Below, piece by piece: positions 9,039-17,976 of a stretch of DNA of 64,000 bases. A program made the position numbers and the translations under genes. Each line of letters starts with the position of its first letter. Position 1 is the first letter of the stretch. Below the pieces are notes generated by a model, which saw only the letters and a program-made list of their open reading frames with translations, was not told the origin of the DNA and made no database searches. Location: contig CALLAC010000008.1 of NCBI GenBank assembly GCA_938002655.1, forward strand, positions 106,252-170,251. The letters run 5' to 3'. This DNA comes from an uncultured Cytophagales bacterium (GTDB taxonomy: Bacteria > Bacteroidota > Bacteroidia > Cytophagales > Thermonemataceae).

Positions 9039-9427
9039 TCATTGATACAGATTTTTATCTAAAAAGGTAACTTTCTTAATTTCAAGAATTTGTTCAGAAT
9101 TTGCCAAAGTAGGATAGCGTTTGGTAGCAGTGAAGGTAAAAATAGGAACTGCTTGCACCATCTTGCCCTGATAAAAAGAGTATTGCTAATTTAGTATAGT
9201 TTTTTTATTTTGTAGCTTTACATAGACTTCGCCCGCACAAAATTTTTTTTTTACAATTTTGGCAAAGCAATATTTTCAAACTCAACGCCAAAGCCTGTAA
9301 GCACCAAAATAGGTTCAGTAGTTTCTTTGTTGATTTGTGTGCTATCAATAGTTTTTTTTGCCTTGCGAAGGGGTACAACTTTGAAGCAATTTGCAGTAAC
9401 CAAGAAAAAGTAATTAGTGAGTTTCAT
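9039..9427 (-). pseudogene. Decayed small gene (frameshift in A10 tract plus in-frame TAG)
   Basis: An ATG at 9425-9427 opens 58 codons with a hydrophobic N-terminus and ends at TAA 9251-9253, exactly at a run of ten A on the coding strand (9243-9252). Shifting frame there continues as 'KFCAGEVYVKLQNKKTILN', a TAG at 9186-9188, then 'QYSFYQGKMVQAVPIFTF' and on to a TGA at 9039-9041. The two halves join into a protein-like sequence of about 125 residues, so this looks like one broken gene rather than two small ones. The family is not recognised. It lies just downstream of the CHAT/TPR gene on the same strand. Slippage at the A10 run could be phase variation, but the extra TAG argues for decay. 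Confidence 0.55.
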
Positions 9428-9450
9428 TTTTTGTTTTTTGGAAAAATAAG

Positions 9451-9471
9451 AAAAAAGGGCTTTGAAGCCCT
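9451..9471 (-). terminator. Hairpin terminator after the first CHAT/TPR gene
   Basis: On the minus strand AGGGCT pairs with AGCCCT around a short loop (9456-9471) and is followed directly by a T6 run (9451-9456). It lies 26 nt beyond the stop codon of the CHAT/TPR gene. Confidence 0.75.
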
Positions 9472-9496
9472 AAATTAAGCGTAATTTGAAAAATTT

Positions 9497-12400
9497 TTAC
9501 TCGCCCAACATCACAAAACTTGCCCAATAGTAAGGGTGTTTGTATTTTTCGCGTATTTGCTTTTGGGCATTTCTGAAAGCCTGCACTTGGTTTGGATTTT
9601 TGAGCAGTTCGCTATAAAAACTTTGCATAAGCTCTTGGGTAGCGGTGTCATCTACTTTCCAAAGGCTCATAATCAGGTTTTTAGCTCCTGCAATTTTGAA
9701 GGCTCTTTGCAAACCATAGACGCCTTCGCCTGCTTGTACTTTGCCCAAACCTGTTTCACAAGCCGAGAGCACTACCAAACTGACATTATGCAAAGGCATG
9801 TTCATAATTTCATAGGCAGTCAGGATTCCATCTTCTTGGTCAGGAGGGCGGTTGGTATTTACAAAATAATCGGTAACACCTGCCAGTATCAAGCCCGAAC
9901 GCAGTAGAGGGTCGTTGGTTTCTTGTAAGTCTTCTGCAATTTCGGTGCTAATGATAGCATTGCTTCGCTCCTCAAAATCGGAGGGAATGAAAAAGCCGTG
10001 AGTTGCCAAATGTAAAAGATTGTACTGCCCCATCTCTTTTTTCAGGTTAGCTTCGGTAGCTTCGGCACGCAAAAGTTTTTTTACTTGCAAACCAGTAATC
10101 TTTTGCAAAATAGTTTCAATATTATTTACTTCCGTTTCGGTAGCGGGTAGGCTTACAAAAATAGGATTTTGTATCCAATAACTATTTTGTTCGTTCAAAT
10201 TTACGGCATCGCCATTGATTTTTAGGCTGTTATCAATTTGGTAGAAAGGATTTCCCAAAAGTAGAGCTTTGCCTTGCAGTTTGGTAGCACGAGATTTTTC
10301 TAACAAATCTTTGGCACTTGTCAAGAATACTATATCGGTTCTATCCCAAAGATATTCATTTTTTTCGGTATTCCAGAGGGCAAGCGGATTGATTTGCGAA
10401 TAAACACCATCGGGAGAGTAGTAAATTTTTTGGGCATCGCCAATGAGTATTTCCAAAGGTTTCCAGAAGTTTTTGTAGCTTTCTTTGTCTTCTTTATGGA
10501 ATTTGGCAGAGTTCTTGTAAAAATACAACTCCTCTTGTTCTAATACTTTTCCATTGTTTAGGGTAAGAACTTCGGGGTTTTTGCTATCTTTTTTTACTGC
10601 AAAAATTATATACAAAACCTCTTTGTTTTCGCCTTGTACACGCAAAAATTCTAACCAGACGTCTTTATCGGAAAGCTGTTTTTGAATATCTTTCCAAGAG
10701 ATAACTTTGGTGCTAAATGCCTCATCAAAGGCTTTGGATTTAGCTGAAAGAGCTTTTTCAAGGTTTTTGGCTTTGTTTTCCAAACTATCCAGATTGATGC
10801 CTCGGCGTTTTAGCTCGGCAGTACCTAAATTAGAAAGTTTGGCAATCATTTCTCGCAGTTTTACCCATTCTTCATATTGAGCGAGTAGTTGGGCATCTTT
10901 GCTTGCCAAAATTTCTTTGCGAGCTTTTCCGGTGCTGTTTAGAATAATGCCTTTGGTCATTACGAGTAAATCTAGTGCTTCGCCTGCAAGTACTTCATTT
11001 TTAGGAATTTTACCTTTTACACAGTTGGCAGTAAAAAGAACAAAATTATCCAAATAAGGTTTGTTTACAGCCCAAAACTGCCTTTTTTCATTTTCGCTTA
11101 AAGTGCTAAAATTTTTCTGAACAAGTGAAAGCGTGTTTCGTATAAGTTGCTGAAAAAGAGGCATAGCAGCTTGAAATTTGCCTTGCTCTTGCAGAAGCAT
11201 GCAGAAATTGTTGAGTGTAGCCAGATAGTTGGGGTGTTTGTCGCTCAGATTAGTTTTGAGAATAGCCAAAGCATCTTTGTAAAATTGTTCAGCTTGGGCA
11301 AATTGCTTCATAGCAGTGTAAAGCACCGCCAAATTGTTCATACTTGCGGCAGTAATAGGGTGATTAGCCCCAAAAATTTTCTTACGAATTTCCAAAGATT
11401 TTTTGTAGAGAGGTTCGGCTTTGGCATTTTGTTGTGTATTTTGGTAAAAGTTTGCTAAATTATCCAGAGAGATGGCATATTCGGGGTTTTCTTCGCCAAA
11501 AAGATTTTTCCGAATATTGAGAGCTTCTTGGTAAAGTGGCTCGGCTTTTTCAAAGTTACCAGCTTTTTTGTATAGGTTCGCTAGTGCATTGAGCGAAATG
11601 GCGTAATCGGGGTGTAGTTCGCCTAAAACTTCTTTACGGATACTCAAACATTTCTGAAAATTGGCAATAGCTTCGCTGAAACGCCCCATTTTTCTTTGTA
11701 GATTGCCGTAATTTTGGAGCACATTGGCGTATTCGGCAGATTTTTCGCCTGTTTGTCTTTGAAAAATGCTCAAAGCAGTTTGAAAATAAGGCTCTGCTTC
11801 TTTGAATTTGCCTGCATCGCTGTACAGTACGGCGTAATCATTGAGCAGTTGGGCGTATGCAGTGCTGTTTTCATCTGCTTTGGTAAAGCGAGCAAGAGCT
11901 TGTTTGTAGATTTTTTCGGCTTCTTCGTAGCGTCCGAGCGACTTGTAAAGTTTTGCTAAATTATTTTGCAATGTGGTAAAGGTGAAGTGTTTTTCTCCGA
12001 ATTGTTTTTTACAAAAATCAATGGCTTTGCTGTAAAGTTTTTCGGCTTCGGTAAAACGACCTTGGTTTTTGTACAAATTGGCAATAATTTCCAAAGTCTC
12101 GATATAATCTACTTCTGCTCTCTGCATTTGCGATTCATAGCTTTGCAGAGCTTGCACAAATAGTCTTTCGGCTTCTTGGTATTTGCCAGTTTCGTAGAAA
12201 AAACCACCTAAATTGATGAGCCACAGGGGATAATTGGGCGAATTTTGAGCCGCAGAATTATTGATAAGTTGTTCGTAGTAGGGGCGGGCTTCTTTGTATT
12301 TGCATAAAGTGGTATAGCAATCGGCTACATGGGCTAAACTTTTCCAGTAGTAAGGGTGATTTTCGCCTACCAGTTCTTTGAGCTGTGGCAAAATTTGCTG

Positions 12401-13738
12401 ATAAATCTTGATAGCTTTTTCGTTTTCACCTCTTTTGGATAGCAATTCTGCCAAGTGCATACTGATTTCTAAAAATTCAGGCGATTTTTCTTTTTTTAAG
12501 CCTTTGAGCACTTGCTGTGCTTGCTGATAGGTTTTTTCGGCTTCAACGTTTTTGTTTTGTGCTTTGAGAATATTGCCCAAATTGGTCAGAGCAATCGCAT
12601 ATTCAATGCTATTCTGATTTTTGGTAGCAGTATAATGTTCTATGGTGTTTCGATAATAATTTTCGGCAATATGATAGTTTTTGCGAATAAATTCCAAGCG
12701 AGCCAAATCATTAAGCAAGTCTACATATTGAGGGCTTTTTTGGTTGTTTTTTTGTTCAATCTGATAGGCTTTTTGCAAGAGAGGTTCGGCTTTTGTGATG
12801 TTTTTGCTATCTAAATACAAACCTGCCAGCCAAATAAGTGTTTCCTGATATTTAGTCGAACTTTGCTGATTACTTTTCTCAAAATTTTGTAAAATATTTT
12901 CGAAAAGTGTCTGAGCTTGGAGATACTGACGAGTTTGTGTATAGCATACGGCTAAATTGAAAGCAGTTTCTTGGGTAAGTGGATGATTTTCGCCAAGTTC
13001 TTTTTTACGAATGTTGTAGGCGTTTTCAAAATGTGGGATAGCTTCTTTGTAATTGCCTTTTAGGTTCACAATTACAATACCGAGGGCATCGGAGGCAGTT
13101 GCAAAATCAGTGTTTGAGAGGTTATTTGTTTGGTAAATGCTTATGGCATGGGTGAGATTTTTTTCTGCTTCCTTAAAACTGCCTGCTTTTATTTGTGTAA
13201 GTGCCTGATTAGTAAGGGCTTTAGCAAATTCGGGGCTTTCTGCACCTTGTAGAGGAGTATCAGGGTTTTGAGTATCAGTTTTAGTAAGATTTTGAGCTGT
13301 AGCGGTATTTTGCTCTTTTTTGAGTTGGGCGAGCAATTTGTCTGCTTCGGCTTGTCGGTTGGTTTGGGTGTAAAATTGAGCGAGCTTGTCTACGGTTTTG
13401 ATATAGTCGGGGTGTTGAGTTCCCAAAGCTTTTTTACGAATAGCCAAACATTGTTTGTAGGCTTTTTCAGCTTTTTGAGTTTCACCTGTGGCGGCACAAA
13501 AACCTGCGAAATTGTAATAAAAAGAGGCAATTTTTTCTTGATTATTTTCCAGCGCTTTTTCGGCGAGTGGTTCTGCTTCTGAACCGAAGCTACAGGCTTG
13601 GGCATAATTTTTATTTTTGCCCTCTTGTACCATTTTTTGGTACAAATCTTGAAATTGCTCTTGAATTTTATGGAGCGGCTGAGCCTGGGGGTTTAGCCAA
13701 ATTGCGGCTATAATCATTAAAGCTAAAAGTTTTTTCAT
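9497..13738 (-). CDS. Exported TPR-CHAT protein (caspase-like protease domain)
   Basis: A 1413-residue protein. Residues 1-19 form a Sec signal peptide. Residues ~40-880 are a long array of 42-residue kinesin-light-chain-like TPRs (repeated 'A-x-x-L-N-N-L-A-x-L-Y' and 'A-E-x-L-Y-x-x-A-L' patterns). Residues ~1080-1413 form a CHAT domain, the caspase-like family named for HetF-associated proteins. The catalytic pair is present: His1247 in 'LHLATHGFF' and Cys1327 in 'VLSACETGLG', with the family block 'AGAKNLIMSLWKVDD' after it. An active thiol protease is therefore plausible (inference). Export is unusual compared with the cytosolic CHAT proteases known from CRISPR and gasdermin systems. A histidine kinase ends 27 nt upstream on the same strand and probably shares the transcript. 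Confidence 0.9.
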   Translation of the reverse strand: MKKLLALMIIAAIWLNPQAQPLHKIQEQFQDLYQKMVQEGKNKNYAQACSFGSEAEPLAEKALENNQEKIASFYYNFAGFCAATGETQKAEKAYKQCLAIRKKALGTQHPDYIKTVDKLAQFYTQTNRQAEADKLLAQLKKEQNTATAQNLTKTDTQNPDTPLQGAESPEFAKALTNQALTQIKAGSFKEAEKNLTHAISIYQTNNLSNTDFATASDALGIVIVNLKGNYKEAIPHFENAYNIRKKELGENHPLTQETAFNLAVCYTQTRQYLQAQTLFENILQNFEKSNQQSSTKYQETLIWLAGLYLDSKNITKAEPLLQKAYQIEQKNNQKSPQYVDLLNDLARLEFIRKNYHIAENYYRNTIEHYTATKNQNSIEYAIALTNLGNILKAQNKNVEAEKTYQQAQQVLKGLKKEKSPEFLEISMHLAELLSKRGENEKAIKIYQQILPQLKELVGENHPYYWKSLAHVADCYTTLCKYKEARPYYEQLINNSAAQNSPNYPLWLINLGGFFYETGKYQEAERLFVQALQSYESQMQRAEVDYIETLEIIANLYKNQGRFTEAEKLYSKAIDFCKKQFGEKHFTFTTLQNNLAKLYKSLGRYEEAEKIYKQALARFTKADENSTAYAQLLNDYAVLYSDAGKFKEAEPYFQTALSIFQRQTGEKSAEYANVLQNYGNLQRKMGRFSEAIANFQKCLSIRKEVLGELHPDYAISLNALANLYKKAGNFEKAEPLYQEALNIRKNLFGEENPEYAISLDNLANFYQNTQQNAKAEPLYKKSLEIRKKIFGANHPITAASMNNLAVLYTAMKQFAQAEQFYKDALAILKTNLSDKHPNYLATLNNFCMLLQEQGKFQAAMPLFQQLIRNTLSLVQKNFSTLSENEKRQFWAVNKPYLDNFVLFTANCVKGKIPKNEVLAGEALDLLVMTKGIILNSTGKARKEILASKDAQLLAQYEEWVKLREMIAKLSNLGTAELKRRGINLDSLENKAKNLEKALSAKSKAFDEAFSTKVISWKDIQKQLSDKDVWLEFLRVQGENKEVLYIIFAVKKDSKNPEVLTLNNGKVLEQEELYFYKNSAKFHKEDKESYKNFWKPLEILIGDAQKIYYSPDGVYSQINPLALWNTEKNEYLWDRTDIVFLTSAKDLLEKSRATKLQGKALLLGNPFYQIDNSLKINGDAVNLNEQNSYWIQNPIFVSLPATETEVNNIETILQKITGLQVKKLLRAEATEANLKKEMGQYNLLHLATHGFFIPSDFEERSNAIISTEIAEDLQETNDPLLRSGLILAGVTDYFVNTNRPPDQEDGILTAYEIMNMPLHNVSLVVLSACETGLGKVQAGEGVYGLQRAFKIAGAKNLIMSLWKVDDTATQELMQSFYSELLKNPNQVQAFRNAQKQIREKYKHPYYWASFVMLGE

Positions 13739-13765
13739 AGTCGTCTCTTTTTTGATGTTAGAAAT

Positions 13766-15301
13766 TTATTTTTCCTGATAGGCAGGGAGCGTAAAAGTAA
13801 AAGTAGAGCCCTTTCCCACTTCGCTTACTGCATAAATCGTACCACCGCTTCTTTCTACGAATTCTCGGGAAAGTATCAAACCCAAGCCTGTGCCTCTTTC
13901 GCCCAAAGTACCCGAAGTAACGTGTTTGTTGTTCCAATTGAAGAGATTTTTCAAGACGCTGGGTTCGATGCCTACGCCTGTATCGCTCACCGAAATTTCT
14001 ATAAATTTATCTTTATTTTTGGCACTGACCTTGATTTCGCCTCCCGAGGGGGTAAATTTCATTGCATTGGAAACAAGATTGCGAATAACTAAGTCGGTGT
14101 AGTTGGGGTCGGCAAAGACTATGCTGTTTTTAGGAATAGCATATTTGAGCGTTATATTTTTAGATTGGGCATAGACTCTAAACAGTTTGAGTTGCTTATC
14201 AATCAAATCGCGTAGGTCAAAGGGTTTGGATTCAAAGGTCACTTCTTGCATTTGCAATTTTGCCCAAGTAAGCAGGTTGTTGATAAAATCAAACAAATTA
14301 TCGATGGATTTGTCTAAGTCTTGGGCAGTTTTTTGTATTTCTTCGGTAGTGAGTTTATCTGAAAACTTGGTAAGCAACCCTACCATAGCTTTCAGCGAGT
14401 TGAGGGGGCTTTTGAGGTCGTGAACTATAATAGAGAAAAACTTGTCTTTTATTAGGTTGGCTTCACGAAGCTCTTGTTGGGATTTGAGCAAATCGGCATT
14501 GATTTTCGCTAGACTTTCGGCGTTGAGGCGAAGTTGGTTTTCATTGGCTTTTATTCTATCATAAGCCTCTTGTAGGCTTTTATTTTTAGCTTCAATTTCT
14601 TTTACGTAGGCATTAATTGTATTTACAGCAGGACGGAAAACGAAAAAGGCTTCTATAAGTAACACCAGCAAAGCAAAAGCAGTAAGCCACAGTTCTACTT
14701 TCCCCCAGTATGCAATTTCATCGGCGGCTTTTTGGTCGTATGCAAAGCTTAAATCTAGCATTCGGTTAGAAAAATCGTGTGCTGTTTCTGTAATTTGGGG
14801 TTGCATATTTTTAACCTTTGCAAAAAACAGAAGGCTATCTTTGGGTAAAATTTCTTTGCCCATCTGCAAAATTTCTTTAATATATTTGCTGAAAGGCTCG
14901 TAGTAAAGGTCGGTATTTTGGAAATCGGCTTTAATTTCTTCGGTATTAAAATCTTTATTCAAGCCATAGTCTTCATCACCTTCTTTCAAACCTTTGTAAG
15001 CTTTTTGAAGCAACTCAAAATCAAATTCTATTTGCTCTAAAATGTTGCGAGCCGAATCGATAGTAGGCACGTTTGAAATGAGCAAGGTTTGTAAAGCTAT
15101 TTCTTGGGCATAGGTAGCACAAGCTCCGTTGAAATTTATCATTCTACCAATATGAGAGCGTTTATTGGAGGGGTCGTTGGGGTCTGAAACTAAATTTTCA
15201 TTGACAAATACATAACTTAAAATGGTAACTAAAGCTATAATACTCAACGCTGTGATATAGGTGATGGTCAGTCGTTTAGAAACATTGTAGTGCTTGTTCA
15301 T
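13766..15301 (-). CDS. Membrane sensor histidine kinase
   Basis: A 511-residue kinase. TM1 is at about residues 10-30. A periplasmic helical sensor of ~175 residues resembles the type IV pili methyl-accepting (PilJ-like) domain in its pattern 'RSHIGRMINFNGACATYAQEIA'. TM2 is at ~205-225, and a coiled coil runs over ~230-285. The dimerisation and phosphoacceptor helix 'FFSIIVHDLKSPLNSL' puts the phosphorylated His at 294. HATPase boxes are 'NLVSNAMKFTPSGG' (N), 'SDTGVGIEP' (G1) and 'GERGTGLGL' (G2). There is no receiver domain and no adjacent response regulator. The downstream neighbour is the exported CHAT/TPR gene, 27 nt away, suggesting a shared role in envelope sensing. Confidence 0.92.
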   Translation of the reverse strand: MNKHYNVSKRLTITYITALSIIALVTILSYVFVNENLVSDPNDPSNKRSHIGRMINFNGACATYAQEIALQTLLISNVPTIDSARNILEQIEFDFELLQKAYKGLKEGDEDYGLNKDFNTEEIKADFQNTDLYYEPFSKYIKEILQMGKEILPKDSLLFFAKVKNMQPQITETAHDFSNRMLDLSFAYDQKAADEIAYWGKVELWLTAFALLVLLIEAFFVFRPAVNTINAYVKEIEAKNKSLQEAYDRIKANENQLRLNAESLAKINADLLKSQQELREANLIKDKFFSIIVHDLKSPLNSLKAMVGLLTKFSDKLTTEEIQKTAQDLDKSIDNLFDFINNLLTWAKLQMQEVTFESKPFDLRDLIDKQLKLFRVYAQSKNITLKYAIPKNSIVFADPNYTDLVIRNLVSNAMKFTPSGGEIKVSAKNKDKFIEISVSDTGVGIEPSVLKNLFNWNNKHVTSGTLGERGTGLGLILSREFVERSGGTIYAVSEVGKGSTFTFTLPAYQEK

Positions 15302-15455
15302 TCTGAAATGATTTAACCGATAGAGACAAAATTACAAATCTTTTGCAGAAAAGAAAGAAAATTTTTGATGAGTTTTTCAAAAACAATAATAAACAGTGGG
15401 CTTTGCTGAAAGCACAAAGCACACTTTGAAAAATGATGTACTCAAAATAGTTTTT

Positions 15456-16241
15456 TTATTTTTTCAGAAATTGTTCCGTACGGTTATCGAACGAAATGTA
15501 ATACACGCCGCGGGGTAAGTTGCTTACATCCACTTCTTTGCCTGTTCCTTTTTTCAAGACTTCTTTTTTGATATTGCTAATTTCATAATTTACCACAGCC
15601 GTAAAATAAATCTTATTGTTTACATTACGAGGATAGAATTTTACCATTCCTTGCGTAAAGTTGTAATCCAATACGTTAGAATAAGTAATTTCTCCGTTTT
15701 TTTCTTGATGTTTGATGCGATATTTGTTCAAACCTACATTGTGGCTGATAGGCAAAGTATACGTGTTGATGCTTTGAGGATTTTGAGCTTGCAGAGTAGT
15801 TACATTTGTCCAATTATTATTGACCATTCGCTCTATGTAATACACGCTATTGGCAGTTTCTCCTTCTACCGACCATATAATATTTTTTTCATCAGCACTC
15901 ACGTTTGTAAATTTGAAATTGCCTTGACTTTTGAGTACCCAAGGGTTAATGACTTTCGGCTTACAGCCTTCGGAATGTACAATTTTAATTTCTACGGCAG
16001 TACCAATAGCAAGCGAAGACAAATTCACTTCAAAAGAACTGGTACGAGGGGATTTGACAACAAGATTTCCATTCAAATAAACCGTTTGAATGCAATAATT
16101 TCTCTGATCTGCAGTAAGAGGATTATGAATGTACACATTTTTCCCTTGATATGTTCCTTTTACAAACAATTCTTGAGAGAAGGTTACAAAAGACTGCATC
16201 AAGAGCCATAATATAAGGCTAAAATAGTAGCAAGTTTTCAT
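15456..16241 (-). CDS. Secreted protein with a T9SS type A-like C-terminal sorting domain
   Basis: A 261-residue protein with a signal peptide (about 1-22, ending FSQ), a beta-rich central part and a C-terminal ~60 residues ending in 'DVSNLPRGVYYISFDN...FLKK'. That ending has the pattern of T9SS type A (Por_Secre_tail) sorting domains, although the usual N-terminal 'YPNP' of the domain is 'YPRN' here. It is therefore a likely type IX secretion cargo, attached to or released from the surface. The middle is not recognised. It lies 154 nt upstream of the histidine kinase on the same strand and may have its own promoter. Confidence 0.65.
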   Translation of the reverse strand: MKTCYYFSLILWLLMQSFVTFSQELFVKGTYQGKNVYIHNPLTADQRNYCIQTVYLNGNLVVKSPRTSSFEVNLSSLAIGTAVEIKIVHSEGCKPKVINPWVLKSQGNFKFTNVSADEKNIIWSVEGETANSVYYIERMVNNNWTNVTTLQAQNPQSINTYTLPISHNVGLNKYRIKHQEKNGEITYSNVLDYNFTQGMVKFYPRNVNNKIYFTAVVNYEISNIKKEVLKKGTGKEVDVSNLPRGVYYISFDNRTEQFLKK

Positions 16242-16430
16242 GATTTAACATCAAGAACGAAAAATCTGTAAGGTTGATACGGCAAAGCTATAATTTTTGT
16301 GCTAAATTTGCTACAAAAGTGTAGAATATTTAAAAAAATTGCAACAAAAATTTTTGTTTTATTTCAAATATAAAAACGTTTTTTTACGAAAAGAAGCCTT
16401 AATAAAAGAAAATTTTGCATAAAAATTCGT

Positions 16431-17639
16431 ATGATAGAAAAGAAAAATTACATTCAAACTGCTAAAAAGAAAGAAAGAGCAGTGCTTGCCGCTATTCACA
16501 CTCCCGAGCAAAGCAGAGAGCAAACCCAAGAGTACCTTGATGAACTTGCCTTTCTGGCCGAAACTGCCAATGTGCAAGTAGTCAAGCGGTTTGTTCAGAA
16601 CTTGCAGAAAATTGATGCCAAAACGTTTTTGGGTAAAGGTAAAATTTTAGAAATAGCAGACTTTATTCAAAAAAACGAAATTGATACAATCATTTTTGAT
16701 GATGAACTTACACCCTCACAGGTAAAGCATCTGGAAGCTATTTTGAAATGCAAGATTTTAGACAGAAGTCTGCTCATACTCAATATCTTTGCACAAAGAG
16801 CCCGAACAGCACAGGCTAGAATTCAGGTAGAACTTGCTCAGTATCAGTATATTTTGCCTCGTCTGACGCGTATGTGGTCGCATTTGAGCAAGCAACGTGG
16901 AGGAGTAGGCATGAGAGGACCCGGAGAAAAAGAATTAGAAACAGACCGCCGTATCGTCAATGATAAAATTGCTTTACTAAAAGAAAAACTCGCCCATATT
17001 GAACGCCAAAGCCAAACTCGAAGAAAAGCCCGTAAGGCAATGGTAAGAGTAGCCTTGGTAGGGTATACCAACGTAGGAAAATCTACTCTGATGAATTTGC
17101 TTGCTAAAAGCAATGTATTTGCTGAAAATAAACTCTTTGCTACAATTGACTCCACAGTGCGTAAGGTGGTTTGGAACAGAGTTCCTTTTTTGCTTTCCGA
17201 TACTGTGGGTTTTATACGCAAATTGCCTACAACACTTATAGAATGCTTCAAATCTACACTTGCCGAAATTGTTGAGGCTGATATTTTACTACATGTGGTG
17301 GATATCTCTCACCCTTCTTTTGAAGAGCAAATGCAAGTAGTTATGCAGACCCTTGCCGAAATCAAGGCAGTCGATAAAAAAATGATCACTATTTTCAACA
17401 AAATAGATGTTTTACGTGAAAAAATTTATCAAGACGCTATTCCTGATGAAGCTCCTTTGCATTTACAGGAAATTTATGCAAAGAATACAAAAAACAAGCA
17501 TAGTATTTTTATTTCTGCTGTAAAGCAAGAAAATATTGAAGCCCTACGTCAAATGATTTTTGAGGAAGTTTCAAAGCTGTATTTTCAAATTTATCCACAC
17601 AATACGGAAGCGTTTTTACAACAATTTTTCGAAAGTTAA
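16431..17639 (+). CDS. hflX: Ribosome-associated GTPase HflX
   Basis: A 402-residue GTPase with the HflX N-terminal nucleotide-binding-like domain, the glycine-rich segment 'GGVGMRGPGEKELETDRR' at 157-174, and a G domain. The G1 P-loop is 'GYTNVGKST' at 211-219, G3 is 'LSDTVGFIRKLP' and G4 is 'FNKID'. HflX binds the large ribosomal subunit and rescues stalled or inactive ribosomes, notably after heat stress. The ATG at 16431 starts close to the conserved region. The TIGR03643 gene follows 21 nt downstream, so the two may be co-transcribed. Confidence 0.96.
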   Translation: MIEKKNYIQTAKKKERAVLAAIHTPEQSREQTQEYLDELAFLAETANVQVVKRFVQNLQKIDAKTFLGKGKILEIADFIQKNEIDTIIFDDELTPSQVKHLEAILKCKILDRSLLILNIFAQRARTAQARIQVELAQYQYILPRLTRMWSHLSKQRGGVGMRGPGEKELETDRRIVNDKIALLKEKLAHIERQSQTRRKARKAMVRVALVGYTNVGKSTLMNLLAKSNVFAENKLFATIDSTVRKVVWNRVPFLLSDTVGFIRKLPTTLIECFKSTLAEIVEADILLHVVDISHPSFEEQMQVVMQTLAEIKAVDKKMITIFNKIDVLREKIYQDAIPDEAPLHLQEIYAKNTKNKHSIFISAVKQENIEALRQMIFEEVSKLYFQIYPHNTEAFLQQFFES

Positions 17640-17660
17640 GGTTTTGATTGAAAAAATCAG

Positions 17661-17945
17661 ATGAAAATCATTGAAAAATATCATCTTTCGCCTGCTGATA
17701 TAGATAGAATTGTAGAAATGGCTTGGGAAGACCGCACCCCCTTTGAAGCAATTGAAGCTCAATTTGGTTTGAAAGAACAAGAAGTCGTTGAGCTAATGCG
17801 TAGCCAAATGAAGAAAAGCTCTTGGAAGCATTGGCGAAAGCGAGTGAATTGCCGAAAAACTAAACATCTACGAAAGAAAATAGAACCAGTCGGACGCTTT
17901 CGTTGCTCTCGGCAGAAAGCTATCAGTCACAATAAAATTACCTAA
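17661..17945 (+). CDS. TIGR03643/DUF2805 family small basic protein
   Basis: A 94-residue protein with the family pattern 'LSPADIDRIVEMAWEDRTPF', then 'FEAIEAQFGLKEQEV', 'KHWRKRV', 'RKTKHL' and the basic ending 'RFRCSRQKAISHNKI'. The family is widespread in Bacteroidota and a few proteobacteria, and its function is not established. The helix-turn-helix-like N-terminal part and strongly basic C-terminus suggest nucleic acid binding (inference). It is close behind hflX and convergent with ispG, whose stop is 31 nt away. Confidence 0.85.
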   Translation: MKIIEKYHLSPADIDRIVEMAWEDRTPFEAIEAQFGLKEQEVVELMRSQMKKSSWKHWRKRVNCRKTKHLRKKIEPVGRFRCSRQKAISHNKIT

Positions 17946-17976
17946 TTTCGCTTTTCTAAAGAAACTCAACCTTGCT

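Noticed and set aside
15396..15425. Inverted GCTTTG/CAAAGC pairs downstream of the T9SS cargo and histidine kinase region
   Set aside because: The paired arms are only about 6 bp with mismatches and no T tract, too weak to call a terminator.
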